A stretch of DNA of 64,000 bases from Pseudoalteromonas luteoviolacea (lineage in GTDB: Bacteria; Pseudomonadota; Gammaproteobacteria; Enterobacterales; Alteromonadaceae): contig NZ_JAGJEH010000003.1 of assembly GCF_018100925.1 (NCBI RefSeq), forward strand, positions 434,001 through 498,000, given 5' to 3'. Under the pieces are notes generated by a model. It did not search any database. It was given only the letters and a program-made list of their open reading frames with translations, and had not been told where the DNA came from. Position numbers and translations under genes: made by a program. Shown here piece after piece: positions 1 to 10,700 of this stretch. Within the stretch, counting starts at the first letter, position 1. Each line of letters begins with the position of its first letter.

Positions 1-2075
1 TAATTTGGAAAATCTGTTTTTTCCGTTTGTTGACGTAATTGACACGACTTACCAATCACCTCTGTTCGAGATTCATCGGCGTAAATTTCGATATCATCGT
101 CTACTCGATTGGCTGGGAATAAACCAATTACGCCTAGCGGTTGCAACTTACCCGTTTGCTCTAATTCATCGAGCATCGCATTGGCATCAGCAAATAGCTT
201 TTTAGCTTCTTCACCAACTATTTCATCCTCTAAAATACGCGGGTATTTGCCTGCCAAAGACCATGTCATGAAATAGGGAGTCCAATCTATATATTGACGT
301 AAAGTGGCGATGCTAACGTTTTTAAACTCAGTCACCCCCAACTTTTTAGGTTTAGGCGGTGTGTAATTATCCCAGTCTAACTTAGTGGCATTGTCCCGAG
401 CACGGGCTAAAGTCACAGGCTTGGAACGCGGTTTTTTTCGCGCTTGTTGTTCGCGAACTTTCACGTATTCATTGGCTGTTTTTTCTAAAAATACTGGCTT
501 TTGCGTGTCACTTAGCAAACTAGAAACAACGCCAACTGCACGACTGGCATTGTTTACATAAATAACGCCTTTGTCGTACTGAGGTTCAATTTTTACCGCA
601 GTGTGGGCTTTAGATGTGGTCGCCCCACCAATTAATAACGGAATATCAAAGCCTCGACGTGTCATTTCTTTTGCCACGTGTACCATTTCATCCAGTGAAG
701 GGGTAATAAGACCAGACAGGCCAATAGCGTCTGCTTTTTCATCGATGGCCGTTTGCAGGATTTTTTCAGCAGGCACCATCACACCTAAATCAACTACTTC
801 ATAGTTGTTACACTGCAACACAACACCCACGATGTTCTTACCAATATCGTGTACATCGCCTTTCACAGTGGCCATGACTATTTTTCCGTTGCTCGCGCCT
901 TCTTCCTTCTCAGCTTCGATAAATGGGTCGAGGTAAGCCACCGCGCGCTTCATTACACGGGCTGACTTGACTACCTGAGGCAAGAACATTTTACCAGCAC
1001 CGAACAAATCACCGACCACATTCATGCCATCCATGAGTGGTCCTTCGATTACCTGAATAGGTTTGTCGAAGCTGAGACGGCACTCTTCGGTATCTTCATC
1101 GATATACTCAGTGATCCCCTTAACAAGGGCATGCTCTAACCTTTTTGCAACCGGCCATGTACGCCACTCTAAGTCCTCTTTTTTCTCAGCTTGCGCCATA
1201 CCTGAGTACTTAGGTGCAATATCAACTAAGCGTTCGCCCGCACCGGGATCAGTGTTGAGGATCACATCCTCAACAGCATTTCTCAATTCAAGTGGAATAT
1301 CGTCATACACCGCCAACTGGCTTGCGTTTACGATCCCCATATCCATACCCGCTTTTATGGCATGATATAAAAATACTGAGTGGATCGCTTCACGAACTGG
1401 GTTGTTGCCTCGAAACGAGAACGACACGTTAGACACACCGCCTGATACCTTACAGTGGGGTAGATTTTGCTTTATGCGGCGCGTGCCTTCAATAAATTCA
1501 ACGGCATAGTTATCATGTTCTTCAATACCGGTGGCGACGGCAAAGATATTCGGATCAAATATGATGTCTTCTGGTGGAAACCCCAGCTCATCCACAAGAA
1601 TTTTGTACGAGCGCTGACAAATCTCAAACTTACGATCTGCCGTTTCAGCTTGACCGACTTCGTCAAACGCCATAACAACAACAGCTGCACCAAAACGTTT
1701 TAATATCTTGGCTTGGCGCACAAACGGCTCTCTGCCCTCTTTTAGCGAGATAGAGTTAACAATGGCCTTGCCCTGGATACATTTCAGACCCGCAACGATG
1801 ACATCCCATTTAGAGGAGTCAACCATGATAGGCACTTTTGAAATTTCAGGTTCAGAAGCAATAAGGTTCAAAAACTTCACCATCGCCATTTTTGAATCCA
1901 ACATGGCTTCATCCATGTTGATATCAATCACCTGCGCGCCCCCCTCCACTTGCTCTCTCGCAACTTCTAGGGCCGTTTCGTAATCTTCTTCTAAAATGAG
2001 ACGTTTAAAGCGTGCTGAACCTGTGACATTGGTTCTTTCACCCACATTGGTAAATACAGCGGTAGATTGCGTCAT
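1..2075 (-). CDS. metH: MetH C-terminal part: pterin, cobalamin and activation domains (partial, runs off left edge)
   Basis: This protein would bind methyltetrahydrofolate and cobalamin and carry the reductive-activation domain of B12-dependent methionine synthase. Read from the window on the minus strand, it starts [20 protein letters not shown], which matches the start of the folate-binding domain of classical MetH. It continues through the cobalamin motif DVHDIG and into the activation domain, which the window edge cuts. The ATG at 2075 is preceded by AGGAAG overlapping the stop of the upstream homocysteine-binding gene, so the two are probably translationally coupled. Classical MetH is one chain of about 1200 residues; here it is two proteins split exactly at the domain linker. 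The C-terminus is not visible. Confidence 0.9.
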   Translation of the reverse strand, partial: MTQSTAVFTNVGERTNVTGSARFKRLILEEDYETALEVAREQVEGGAQVIDINMDEAMLDSKMAMVKFLNLIASEPEISKVPIMVDSSKWDVIVAGLKCIQGKAIVNSISLKEGREPFVRQAKILKRFGAAVVVMAFDEVGQAETADRKFEICQRSYKILVDELGFPPEDIIFDPNIFAVATGIEEHDNYAVEFIEGTRRIKQNLPHCKVSGGVSNVSFSFRGNNPVREAIHSVFLYHAIKAGMDMGIVNASQLAVYDDIPLELRNAVEDVILNTDPGAGERLVDIAPKYSGMAQAEKKEDLEWRTWPVAKRLEHALVKGITEYIDEDTEECRLSFDKPIQVIEGPLMDGMNVVGDLFGAGKMFLPQVVKSARVMKRAVAYLDPFIEAEKEEGASNGKIVMATVKGDVHDIGKNIVGVVLQCNNYEVVDLGVMVPAEKILQTAIDEKADAIGLSGLITPSLDEMVHVAKEMTRRGFDIPLLIGGATTSKAHTAVKIEPQYDKGVIYVNNASRAVGVVSSLLSDTQKPVFLEKTANEYVKVREQQARKKPRSKPVTLARARDNATKLDWDNYTPPKPKKLGVTEFKNVSIATLRQYIDWTPYFMTWSLAGKYPRILEDEIVGEEAKKLFADANAMLDELEQTGKLQPLGVIGLFPANRVDDDIEIYADESRTEVIGKSCQLRQQTEKTDFPN

Positions 2076-2086
2076 AATGATACTTC

Positions 2087-3178
2087 CTAATTCAGATTAC
2101 AGGCTTCAAGACCTGACAAACGCATGCGAACTTCAAGCTCAGGAAGCTTACGCGGTGACACAGGGCTCAACCCTTCAGCAAAGGCCTTAATATGCTCCGG
2201 TGTCGTCCCGCAGCACCCACCAACAATGTTAATAAAGCCTTCATTGCCCCAATCAACAATCTCTTTACTCATCTCGTCAGCTTCTAAGTCGTACTCACCA
2301 AATTCGTTCGGTAATCCAGCATTAGGGTGCACGGAAGTGAATGTTTCACATACCCGAGATAACTCTTCCACATATGGGCGCAATAGATCTGGGCCTAACG
2401 CACAGTTAAGCCCAATAGAGATAGGCTTAATATGTCGAATTGAATTGTAGAATGCTTCTGTCGTTTGCCCTGATAGAGTTCGACCTGAGGCATCTGTAAT
2501 CGTACCCGAAATCATTACTGGCAACCTAACCCCAGCTTGCTCAAAAGCCTCTTCAACTCCGTAAGCCGCCGCTTTAGCATTAAGGGTATCAAATATTGTT
2601 TCAATCAAAATAAGGTGCGCTCCCCCCTCGATTAAGGCAAGGGTAGACTCAATGTATGCTTCCACCAGCGCATCAAAAGTCACGTTGCGATAGCCTGGAT
2701 CATTCACATCGGGGGAAATAGAGCAGGTTTTTGATGTTGGTCCCAAAACACCGCCAACATAGCGAGGCTTGCTCGGATCTTTGGCGGTAAATTCATCACA
2801 GACTTCACGTGCCAATTTGGCCGACTCAAAATTAATCTCTCGGCTTAAACTCGCCATGTCATAATCTTCCATTGAAATGGTAGTCGAGTTAAAGGTATTG
2901 GTTTCGATAATGTCAGCACCCGCTTCAAGGTACTCTCGGTGAATTTGCTTAATCACATCAGGCTGAGTCAAACTTAACAAGTCATTGTTGCCTTTGATCA
3001 ATACATGCCAGTCTTTAAAGCGCTCTCCACGGTAATCTTCTTCCTCAAACTTATGTTTTTGGATCATGGTTCCCATAGCACCGTCTAAAATAACGATGCG
3101 CTCTTGCATCGTCTTTTTCAGCGCTTCAGATACGGCTTGGCCATCGACAGGCTCAAATGGCACACTGTTATTCGGCAT
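2087..3178 (-). CDS. metH: MetH N-terminal part: homocysteine S-methyltransferase domain as a separate protein
   Basis: This 363-residue protein carries only the homocysteine-binding methyltransferase barrel of methionine synthase, with the zinc-ligand motif [10 protein letters not shown] near residue 310 and the first-domain motif [11 protein letters not shown] near residue 31. It ends [13 protein letters not shown], which corresponds to the linker just before the pterin domain in single-chain MetH. The stop codon TAG is followed after 11 bases by the start of the second half. The start overlaps the metA stop by 11 bases, so the three genes form one operon. No frameshift is needed to explain the break: a stop, a ribosome binding site and a new start are all present, which suggests stable gene fission. 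Confidence 0.9.
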   Translation of the reverse strand: MPNNSVPFEPVDGQAVSEALKKTMQERIVILDGAMGTMIQKHKFEEEDYRGERFKDWHVLIKGNNDLLSLTQPDVIKQIHREYLEAGADIIETNTFNSTTISMEDYDMASLSREINFESAKLAREVCDEFTAKDPSKPRYVGGVLGPTSKTCSISPDVNDPGYRNVTFDALVEAYIESTLALIEGGAHLILIETIFDTLNAKAAAYGVEEAFEQAGVRLPVMISGTITDASGRTLSGQTTEAFYNSIRHIKPISIGLNCALGPDLLRPYVEELSRVCETFTSVHPNAGLPNEFGEYDLEADEMSKEIVDWGNEGFINIVGGCCGTTPEHIKAFAEGLSPVSPRKLPELEVRMRLSGLEACNLN

Positions 3179-4115
3179 AATTGTTAGTCCTTACGTCTTG
3201 GCTAACGAGATTAATATCGTACGGAGTTGTTTGGTAAACATAATAGTTTAACCAATTTGAAAATAATAAAAAGGCGTGACTTTGCCAGGTTTTTGATGGC
3301 TTAACTCCCGAGTCATTGTTTGGGAAGTAGTTGTCTGGCATAGGGGCATCTGGTCCATTTTGCAGATCTCGCAAGTACTCTTTTTGCAATGTATCCGCAT
3401 CATACTCTGGATGTCCCGTAATATACACTTGGCTCCCTGTATTATTCTTAAGTAGATAGGCCCCGACTTGTTCTGAACCGGCCAATACCACTAAATCTTC
3501 TTTGCGATTGATTTTCTCAACATCAATATGACCATATCGGGAATGGGGCACTAAAAACTCATCGTCAAACCCACGTGTTAGTGCGCCGTGATCAAAATAA
3601 ACTCGGTGTTTAAATACGCCACAAAGTTTTTGCTCTTTTAATTCTCGTTTCAATCCATGATGGTGATATAAGCCTGCATGAGCGGCCCAACAGGAAAATA
3701 GAGTTGAAGTGACATGATGTTCGGCCCAGTCAAAGAATGCTTGTAGCTCTTGCCAATAGATCACATCTGAATACTCTAAATGCGCCAAAGGTGCACCTGT
3801 GACAATCAAAGCATCGTAGTTTTCGTCTTTAACTTCTGAGAAGTAACGATAAAACATATTCAAATGTTGTTCTGAGTTTTCTGAACTGCGATGTGTGTCC
3901 AACCTGAGCAAATCCACATTTACTTGCAACGGCGTATTTGCCAATAAACGAATAAACTGAACCTCTGTCTCTACCTTATTGGGCATTAAGTTCAAGATTG
4001 CCAACCGCATAGGACGGATCTCTTGAGACATCGCGCGACTTTTCGGCATCACAAATACATTTTCGTGACGCAACCTCGCAATGGCGGGTAATTCGTCTTT
4101 AACAGTGATCGGCAT
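3168..4115 (-). CDS. metA: Homoserine O-succinyltransferase MetA
   Basis: MetA acylates homoserine, the first committed step of methionine synthesis. The protein (315 residues from the chosen start) shows the family N-terminus [12 protein letters not shown], the nucleophile segment [13 protein letters not shown] near residue 142, and the C-terminal [12 protein letters not shown] segment with the catalytic His and Glu. An in-frame start lies 22 codons upstream, but the ATG at 4115 follows GGGGAGG and matches the family start, so it is preferred. The gene leads an operon with the two metH halves. A MetJ-type operator lies about 80 bases upstream. Confidence 0.95.
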   Translation of the reverse strand: MPITVKDELPAIARLRHENVFVMPKSRAMSQEIRPMRLAILNLMPNKVETEVQFIRLLANTPLQVNVDLLRLDTHRSSENSEQHLNMFYRYFSEVKDENYDALIVTGAPLAHLEYSDVIYWQELQAFFDWAEHHVTSTLFSCWAAHAGLYHHHGLKRELKEQKLCGVFKHRVYFDHGALTRGFDDEFLVPHSRYGHIDVEKINRKEDLVVLAGSEQVGAYLLKNNTGSQVYITGHPEYDADTLQKEYLRDLQNGPDAPMPDNYFPNNDSGVKPSKTWQSHAFLLFSNWLNYYVYQTTPYDINLVSQDVRTNNYAE

Positions 4116-4196
4116 GAGATCCTCCCCAGAATAGACAAAACTAACTGTAATATATTGGCTGACATTATGAACGAACGCCATAAAATTTCAACTTCT

Positions 4197-4212
4197 AGAT
4201 GTTCAGACGTCT
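4197..4212. promoter_or_regulatory. Two tandem MetJ boxes (met operator)
   Basis: Bases 4205-4212 are a perfect consensus met box (AGACGTCT), directly adjacent to a second box, AGATGTTC, at 4197-4204. A weaker third copy (CAACTTCT) lies at 4189-4196. MetJ binds head-to-tail 8-bp boxes, and the site sits upstream of metA on the minus strand, so methionine/SAM-dependent repression of metA-metH1-metH2 is expected. Confidence 0.8.
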
Positions 4213-4409
4213 AAATTAAAGAATTCCTGAATATGCCATTGGCAAAAACGAGCAGGTAAGTCTCTATTTCTCGAAACCGTCTCAATACCGTCAAAAATGA
4301 GAAAGGGAAAATTGAATACAAAATAAGGCCTGAAACTCAGTGAGTTGAGTAAATTTAATTCTCAAAAATGTGAAATTTTAATTTGGCGGGAGTGTGAGGA
4401 TACAGGTTG

Positions 4410-4529
4410 AAAGGATAAAGGGTGAAAGGATAAAGGGTGAAAGGATAAAGGGTGAAAGGATAAAGGGTGAAAGGATAAAGGGTGAAAGGATAAAGGGTGA
4501 AAGGATAAAGGGTGAAAGGATAAAGGGTG
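4410..4529. repeat. 15-bp minisatellite, 8 identical copies
   Basis: Eight head-to-tail copies of AAAGGATAAAGGGTG lie between the metA promoter and a small membrane-protein gene. On the minus strand the repeat is open and would read (HPLSF)n in a 63-codon ORF, but there is no convincing ribosome binding site and I do not call a gene. The rest of 4213-4565 shows no other feature I can support. Confidence 0.9.
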
Positions 4530-4565
4530 CCAGAACAAATAGCACCCTGTCATGCAAGTAGATGA

Positions 4566-4760
4566 TTAACCGAAATAACCGTACCCTAATACGACACTTA
4601 CTATCAGCCCTGCTGAAGCAAAAATCCCATATTCAATACTCACTTTTAGACGTTGCTCTCCGACAAACAGCTTTGACTCAGTCATAGCCATGATCAAACA
4701 AGATATAAACATACAAAAGCTCAAAAGAATTAAATTAATTTGAATCGCATCGAGGATCAT
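4566..4760 (-). CDS. Small two-helix inner-membrane protein
   Basis: This 64-residue protein starts MILDAIQINLILLSF after GGAG at 8 bases; a longer in-frame start 13 codons upstream lacks such a site. It contains two hydrophobic stretches, roughly residues 7-24 and 42-60, separated by a charged loop (ESKLFVGEQRLK). I do not recognise the family and assign no function. It is divergent from the EamA transporter gene. Confidence 0.55.
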   Translation of the reverse strand: MILDAIQINLILLSFCMFISCLIMAMTESKLFVGEQRLKVSIEYGIFASAGLIVSVVLGYGYFG

Positions 4761-4828
4761 TATGTTCTCCAACAAGTGGCCACAGGCCGATTTAAGCACA
4801 CGACTATTTCAACACAACAGAGTGTAAC

Positions 4829-4878
4829 AAAATAAGCTCTAAACTTTCAATAAAAACTGAAAGTTTAGAACTTATTTT
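4829..4878. repeat. Long intergenic hairpin
   Basis: An inverted repeat pairs AAAATAAG-C-TCTAAACTTTC with GAAAGTTTAGA-A-CTTATTTT: 19 pairs, one mismatch and a 10-base loop. It lies between the divergent small membrane-protein gene and the EamA gene. It could be a transcript 5' structure or a remnant miniature element; the sequence does not decide. Confidence 0.6.
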
Positions 4879-4993
4879 GAAGCTGGAGAGCGCCAGAGAG
4901 AAGCACTATCACCGTAACTATTAAGCTCAATTACATTGCATAAATTCACAAAATAATTACAGTACAGCCAGATTAGACGACTAAATAACAAAG

Positions 4994-5887
4994 ATGATTG
5001 TGGGTATAGGAGAAATCGCTGCATTTTGTGCAGCCGCAGTATGGGCATTTTCAACCCTATTATATAAACGTTTTAGCCATCATTTAAATCCCCTAGAGCT
5101 CAATGTCGCTAAAGGGGTAATAGCCTCTGCATTGATGGGCGTCATATTACTTTTAACTTGGGACAGCCAATTGCCTACTAGTCATATAAGCTGGGGGTGG
5201 TTAATTGCCAGCGGCATTGTCGGCATTGCAATTGGAGACAGTGCCTACTTCGCAGCCCTGCGCAATATTGGTCCAGCCCGAACATTGGTGATCGAATCAC
5301 TCGCGCCAGCCATTGCTGGATTGCTGAATATCGCGCTGTTAGGCGTATATCTATCTGCCACTGCTTGGCTCGGTATTTTGGTTACTACTTTAGGCGTCGT
5401 TATTGCGGTCAAGCCCAGTCAAAAGCTGCCAAAACTAGATAAAGACATTTACCGTAAGGGCGTATTATTTGCGCTGGGAGCCGCAACATGCCAAGCCGCC
5501 GGCATGGTCCTTTCAAAAGGTGCACTAAATAATGGTGACATCAGCAGCTTGTGGGCAGCCATGATACGCCTTGCTGCGGGCACGCTCGTGGTGGCAATGA
5601 TAGTTGCAGTAATAAAACACAGCAGCTTAACACGCGCCATTACACTCAAAGGAATTGAGGGCAAAGCTTGGTTGTTTGCAGCGGTTTTCTTTGGCACCTT
5701 TATCGGTTTATGGCTACAACTTGTCTCTGTCAATAATACCGACCCTGCGGTAGCACAAACCATTTTTTCTGCCGCGCCGTTAATGGTTATGACGATGAGT
5801 TTGATAAGAAGAGAGCATGTGACACGCGCTATGATATTGGGTGGGATAACAGCTTTGGTGGGGATAGTTTTACTATTAAAAGGGTGA
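4994..5887 (+). CDS. EamA/DMT-superfamily transporter
   Basis: This 297-residue polytopic membrane protein has two tandem EamA repeats and about ten predicted transmembrane helices. The first repeat covers roughly residues 4-135 (AAVWAFSTLLYKRF near the start, the typical WxxxxxxxK pattern), the second roughly 150-295. The family includes drug/metabolite and amino-acid exporters; substrate cannot be read from sequence. It is transcribed away from the methionine operon and marks the left chromosomal border of the tailocin cluster. No attachment-site repeat was seen beside it. Confidence 0.85.
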   Translation: MIVGIGEIAAFCAAAVWAFSTLLYKRFSHHLNPLELNVAKGVIASALMGVILLLTWDSQLPTSHISWGWLIASGIVGIAIGDSAYFAALRNIGPARTLVIESLAPAIAGLLNIALLGVYLSATAWLGILVTTLGVVIAVKPSQKLPKLDKDIYRKGVLFALGAATCQAAGMVLSKGALNNGDISSLWAAMIRLAAGTLVVAMIVAVIKHSSLTRAITLKGIEGKAWLFAAVFFGTFIGLWLQLVSVNNTDPAVAQTIFSAAPLMVMTMSLIRREHVTRAMILGGITALVGIVLLLKG

Positions 5888-5986
5888 CTATATAGTTGGA
5901 AAGAGGCCATCTCAGCCTGTTTATGCATAGAGCAATGCACGTGAGCAAACAGGTGAGACGACCTTGGAGGTAGGAGGTTTGGAAGG

Positions 5987-6014
5987 AAAAGCACCGCATG
6001 ATCAGCAGTGCGGT
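5987..6014 (-). terminator. Possible terminator at the end of the tailocin operon
   Basis: ACCGCA (5993-5998) pairs with TGCGGT (6009-6014); on the minus strand the stem is followed by GCTTTTCC. The stem is short and the T run only four long, so this is a weak candidate. The remaining 5888-6048 gap holds nothing else I can support. Confidence 0.4.
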
Positions 6015-6048
6015 ATGAAATATTTAATATTTATGAGGTGAAAAATAA

Positions 6049-7059
6049 TTATTCGGACAGCGTTTCGCAGCTTAAGTAAGACAAGAAACCATGGCCATTA
6101 ATTACGTGTCGCACTTCTTTAACAAACCAACGCTTATCTAATGCGCTTTGAGTCCCTTGCACTTCAACAACAGCGCCCGCCATGATGTCTGGATTACCAT
6201 AAACCACCATATCAGCACTGACATGTGCCCGTGTAAGTTGCGCCAATTTGCTGTCTGCAGCATGCTGCGCACTTGCCTCATCGGCATACGTATACGGTAA
6301 CGTTAAACTCGGCGCACCACCACCTGCGGAGACTGTTTGCAACTGTGCAATACCTAGGTCGTGAAACTTAGCCACGACCTCTTTAGTCAATCGATAGTGC
6401 AAGGTATTGAACTTCCAATCAATGATCCACTTTGGTTCAAGTGTGACCTGTGGTAAAGGCTGGCCAGATAAAGAACGACCAGTGCCTTTTTTCATGAAAA
6501 TAAGGTTGTCATTGATAATTTTCATTACTGCATCATGCTGCTGAGCAAGCTTGCTCATCAGCTGCATATCACTTTCACTTTGCTCGATTTGCGGTAATGT
6601 AATGCTATCTAACGCAGGGGCAATCCGAGGGGTCAACCCATATTCCTGGGCAATATCGGAAATCACACTGCCAAGTGTGAGTGGACTTTCAGGATCACTG
6701 GGCCAAGATCTGAGTTTGGCGGCTTTTAAGTTTTGATCCCATAGGACCTTATTCCCAACCAATTCAAGCGCCCTCACCGGCCCTGTGATCTGATATTCAC
6801 CAACTTGAAACTCACCCATCACGACACTGGGCGCTTTGCTATCTTCCGTTCCCTGCTTATAACCCATTGCTATCTCCAACTTATCCGTTGGTTGCGGCAA
6901 TGTGATCGGCGCTTTTTCTAAGTTGTCAAATTTAACAACGCACATGTCGCTTAACAAACCAGTGCGTAAGGTCACGCTAACTTCAGCGATTCTGTCTCGT
7001 AGCTGTTCAGCGACTTCATTTCCATTGGCTTTCACTGAATATTGCGGCTGTAATTCCAT
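6049..7059 (-). CDS. Tail protein gpD-like (phage late control D family), baseplate hub
   Basis: This 336-residue protein belongs to the phage late-control D family, which forms the hub that joins tube and spike in contractile tails. The order D-X-U after the tape measure is that of P2. The sequence has the expected N-terminal beta-rich half (SVKANGNEVAEQLRDRI, VVMGEFQVGEYQITG) and the central LQHHDAVMKI-like segment near residue 190. It is the last gene of the tailocin operon; the start lies 7 bases after the gpX stop, consistent with co-translation. Confidence 0.9.
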   Translation of the reverse strand: MELQPQYSVKANGNEVAEQLRDRIAEVSVTLRTGLLSDMCVVKFDNLEKAPITLPQPTDKLEIAMGYKQGTEDSKAPSVVMGEFQVGEYQITGPVRALELVGNKVLWDQNLKAAKLRSWPSDPESPLTLGSVISDIAQEYGLTPRIAPALDSITLPQIEQSESDMQLMSKLAQQHDAVMKIINDNLIFMKKGTGRSLSGQPLPQVTLEPKWIIDWKFNTLHYRLTKEVVAKFHDLGIAQLQTVSAGGGAPSLTLPYTYADEASAQHAADSKLAQLTRAHVSADMVVYGNPDIMAGAVVEVQGTQSALDKRWFVKEVRHVINGHGFLSYLSCETLSE

Positions 7060-7065
7060 GGCCTT

Positions 7066-7281
7066 CTACTCCCAGATATTAATCTCTCGCTGCACTTTTG
7101 GCTTAGGTACATCAGGTAACACTATTTTGATGTTTTCCGGATAAATCGGTCCCAAGTCAGCTAGGCCATAGTTTGCTTCAAGCACACGCTCTACCAAGCC
7201 CGCACTGCGTCCATAATGTCGAAAACAGATGAGATCGAGACAATCTCCATCTCGGGTTATGTAGCTCACAGCACTCATCAT
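7066..7281 (-). CDS. Tail protein X (gpX), LysM-like
   Basis: This 71-residue protein matches phage tail X, a small LysM-like fold that binds near the hub: ITRDGDCLDLICFRHYG, then VLEANYGLADLGPIYPEN and IVLPD. It overlaps the gpU stop by 4 bases (ATGA-type junction), and a second ATG immediately follows the first, so the start is uncertain by one codon. Its length agrees with P2 gpX (67 residues). Confidence 0.9.
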   Translation of the reverse strand: MMSAVSYITRDGDCLDLICFRHYGRSAGLVERVLEANYGLADLGPIYPENIKIVLPDVPKPKVQREINIWE

Positions 7282-7730
7282 GATGCTCCTTCATTGCCAT
7301 CGTAACGAGACAATCGCATACTAAATTGAATTTCTCTTGGAATACCATCATTCAAAAACAAGGTACGGGTTTCATTAATGGATTTAATAACCCATTTGCC
7401 AAGAACTCGGCCTACACTTGGGCTAGACTTGCCGCTTTCTTCAACGTAAGTCAAAGTTAAAGGCACACCTTGAGTCGCTTCATCACGCATAAAATCAAGT
7501 TGCTTTAAACCATTTTCAACCAATTGTGGGAAAATTGTTCCCTCCAACTCTAAGGTTTGTTCACCAACACCAATAAACTGCTTAACTGGACTATTTTTGT
7601 CGGTTTGTGATTCAAGATCTTTCCAGCGATATTCAGTATTAAACTGCAGTTTTTGAAATGCCGCTGTACTGACAGAAAACTTGTACTCACCCAGCTGCAT
7701 CATGTAGTTGGCATGATTGATCTTTGCCAT
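7278..7730 (-). CDS. Tail protein U (gpU)
   Basis: This 150-residue protein is gpU-like: MMQLGEYKFSVSTAAFQKLQ at the start, EYRWKDLESQ near residue 35, and GKWVIKSINETRTLFLNDG near residue 110. In P2, gpU is a tail-completion/terminator component. It lies between tape measure and gpX as in P2. Confidence 0.9.
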   Translation of the reverse strand: MAKINHANYMMQLGEYKFSVSTAAFQKLQFNTEYRWKDLESQTDKNSPVKQFIGVGEQTLELEGTIFPQLVENGLKQLDFMRDEATQGVPLTLTYVEESGKSSPSVGRVLGKWVIKSINETRTLFLNDGIPREIQFSMRLSRYDGNEGAS

Positions 7731-7767
7731 CGAAAGTCCTCTTAAAAAAGCTTAAGGGGATGACCCC

Positions 7768-10700
7768 TTAAGCTACCTCGTTATAATACCGAGCGCGGTA
7801 ATCGCGCATCGCCTGTTGCTGTTGCTGCTCTAGAACTTGCTTCACTTGTAGCGCAATCTCTTGAGCTTGCTGCTCACCTTGCGCATTCACAGTGATATTC
7901 GCATTAACAGTAATATTGCCTGCCACTTCCTGAGTATGCATATCACTGCTTATTTGCGATTGAGATGTACTCGGTTCGGCAAGTGCACTTGGTTTTGGCG
8001 TCGATAACTGTCCTTTTGCTTTTGATGCCTCAGATTGCTCAGACTTATCACTACCAAATAGACTGGCGAAGAAGTCTCCTCCTACTTGAGACATAACAGC
8101 ATTAGTCAAGTAACCCGCCACAGGGGCTAAGAGCTTGCCATATTTAGGAATTTTCCCAACTAGGTGCGAAACCCCTTCAGAGCTCAATGCCCCTGTCAGT
8201 GTGCCACCAATCGTCTGTGCTTTTTCCTGTGTTGATAATTCATCATTGGCTGCCGCTTGATAGATGGTATGGCCATTTAACGCGTGACCAAGTAATTGGC
8301 CATGCTGCGACGCTTTTTGCCACTTTCCATTCGGCTTACCATCAACCGCTGCCATCGTACCCATCACCATATTGGCTTCATTGATGACATTATCTTTGAC
8401 AAACTGAAGAGGTGTCTGGGTTTGTTGTGAAGTCGAATTACTTGCTTCACTAAATTGAACTTCTGCCTGACCTTGCGCTAAGGTATTGGATACATTTGCC
8501 GTCTTTTCAGGATTTTCTGTGTTTTCTTTCGGCTCATCATCAAAGAACCAACCGCCAAGGGTATCACCTAAGAACGAGCCAACAGATTCGCCACCAAATG
8601 CACCAATTGCGCCGCCAACAATACCACCGATAGCAGTCCCGACTACAGGGATAACGGAGCCTATTGCAGCACCTGCCGCGGCACCAGCCATAGCACCGCC
8701 CATACCACCAACAGCGCCACCGACTCGACTGGTTTTTTCCTGCTTGCTCAATGAGTCGTCGCTTAAAGCAGAGTAAGCATCCAACGCCCCCATCGCCACT
8801 GTTAAAGGCGTGGCCAATTTACCTAAATATTTACCTGGTCCTTTTGTTAAGGTAGATATTGCACCACCTTTCTTACCAAAAAACTGACCCAACTTAGAAA
8901 ACATCGGATCGTTTGCTGCTGGCGCTTTAAATGATTTAGGAGCTTTCACTTTGGGGCGCTTTGCTGGTTTTGCCTTACCGCCATCAAGTACCTTTAAAGC
9001 AGGCTTCGCTGGTTTTTTAGGTTTATATTTTGTCTCTTTTGAAGTCTCATTCAACTTCGCAGCTTTACGCTGTGCAGCTTCATCATTCGCTGCACTTTTC
9101 GCTTTAGACTTGTTGCGCTTAGCTGGTTTTTTACGTCGCTTCTTCGGCTTCTTCTTTGCTTTTTTGGACTTTTCCTCTTGCTCATCTTCTCCGTCAAATA
9201 ATGAATCTAAGCCAAGGTCACCCAAGCCAAATTCCGCCAATAGGTCTGGTACAGCCCCCGTTAATGACGACAAATCACCATTTAAAATGCCTTTAAAGTC
9301 GAGCTTCTCAATCAGAGCCGAGTGCTTGGTGAAAAGGCTCGCCGCGTCCTGTAAACCAAATGCGTTTAATAATTCAGGCGCTTGCTGCATCAAAGAGCTC
9401 AAGTCGCCCTCTAAAATAGCTTTGGTATCAAGCTTTTGCAGTGCAGGTAAGGCCGCATCCAATGTGGCGCTCACCTCATCTAAGCCCGCCGCTTTTAATA
9501 GCCCTGGGGCTGCCGACATCAAGCTCGATACATCGCCACTGGCAATCCCTTTCAAGTCAAGCTGTTGCAATGCTGGTAACGCAGCTGTGAGCGTTTCCGA
9601 GGCTTCACCCAATCCAGCTGCTTTTAACAGCCCAGGGGCTGCCGACATTAAACTTGAAACATCACCACTGGCAATGCCTTTTAAGTCGAGCTGCTGTAGC
9701 GCTGGTAATGCCGCCCCAAGTGTTTCGGATGCCTCACTTAAGCCAACTGACGCCAATAAATCAGGGGCCGCCGACATTAAACTTGATACATCACCACCAG
9801 CGATACCTTTTAAGTCAAGCTGTTGTAGCGCTGGTAATGCAGCCCCAAGAGTTTCCGAAGCTTCATTTAGTCCGACTGACGCCAATAAATCTGGTGCCGC
9901 CGACATCAAACTTGATACATCACCGCTTGCAATGCCTTTTAAATCAAGCTGCTGTAGCGCAGGTAATGCAGCCCCTAGAGTTTCAGAGGCCTCATTTAAC
10001 CCGACTGACGCCAATAAATCAGGCGCCGCAGACATTAGACTCGATATGTCTCCACCTGCAATGCCTTTTAGATCTAACTGCTGTAATGCAGGCATGGCTG
10101 CACTTAAAGTATTGGAAACCTGTTCAAACCCAGCTGATTTAAGCAGTTCAGGCGCGATACTAACAACCTGACTTAAATCACCGTCAACCACACTTGCAAG
10201 ATCTAGCTGTGACAACGCAGGAATATGCTGAGCCAATGACTGTTGAACAGCTGACAAGTCGATTGCTTTGAGTAATTCAGGCGCTGCACTTTGCAAGCTA
10301 CTTAAATCACCTTGCATTACTGCCGCAATGTCCACTTGCTCTAGTGCTGGTAATGCTTGTTCAATTGCTTGTGCAGCACTGGACATATCTAGTGCTTTGA
10401 ATACTTCAGGAGTCGCATCGACTATGCTCGATAGGTCGCCATTGAGAAGCTCTTTAACATTAAGCGCTTCAACTACGGGCAATGCGCCTTCCAGTGTTTT
10501 TGCAGCCTCAGACAAATCAAAAGCATTTAACAATTCAGGCGCTGCACTGGCTAGGCTTGTAATATCTCCTTCAAACACATCTTTAAAGTTAACTGATGAT
10601 ATTGCAGGCAGTGTTTGCTTAACCACCTCGCTGGCTTTATCAAAACCAAACGTCTCAAGTACCTGTGGCGCACTTTGGATCAACGCCTGAAGGTCTTCAT

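Noticed and set aside
4362..4553. 63-codon minus-strand ORF with (HPLSF)n
   Set aside because: It arises from the 15-bp minisatellite being free of stops; no ribosome binding site or conserved end.
5449..5994. 181-codon minus-strand ORF over the EamA gene
   Set aside because: Antisense shadow of a clear membrane-transporter gene, with no domain and no ribosome binding site.
8951..10171. 406-codon plus-strand ORF opposite the tape-measure gene
   Set aside because: It is antisense to the tandem repeats, whose biased codons keep the reverse frame open. It has no ribosome binding site and its composition mirrors the repeat.
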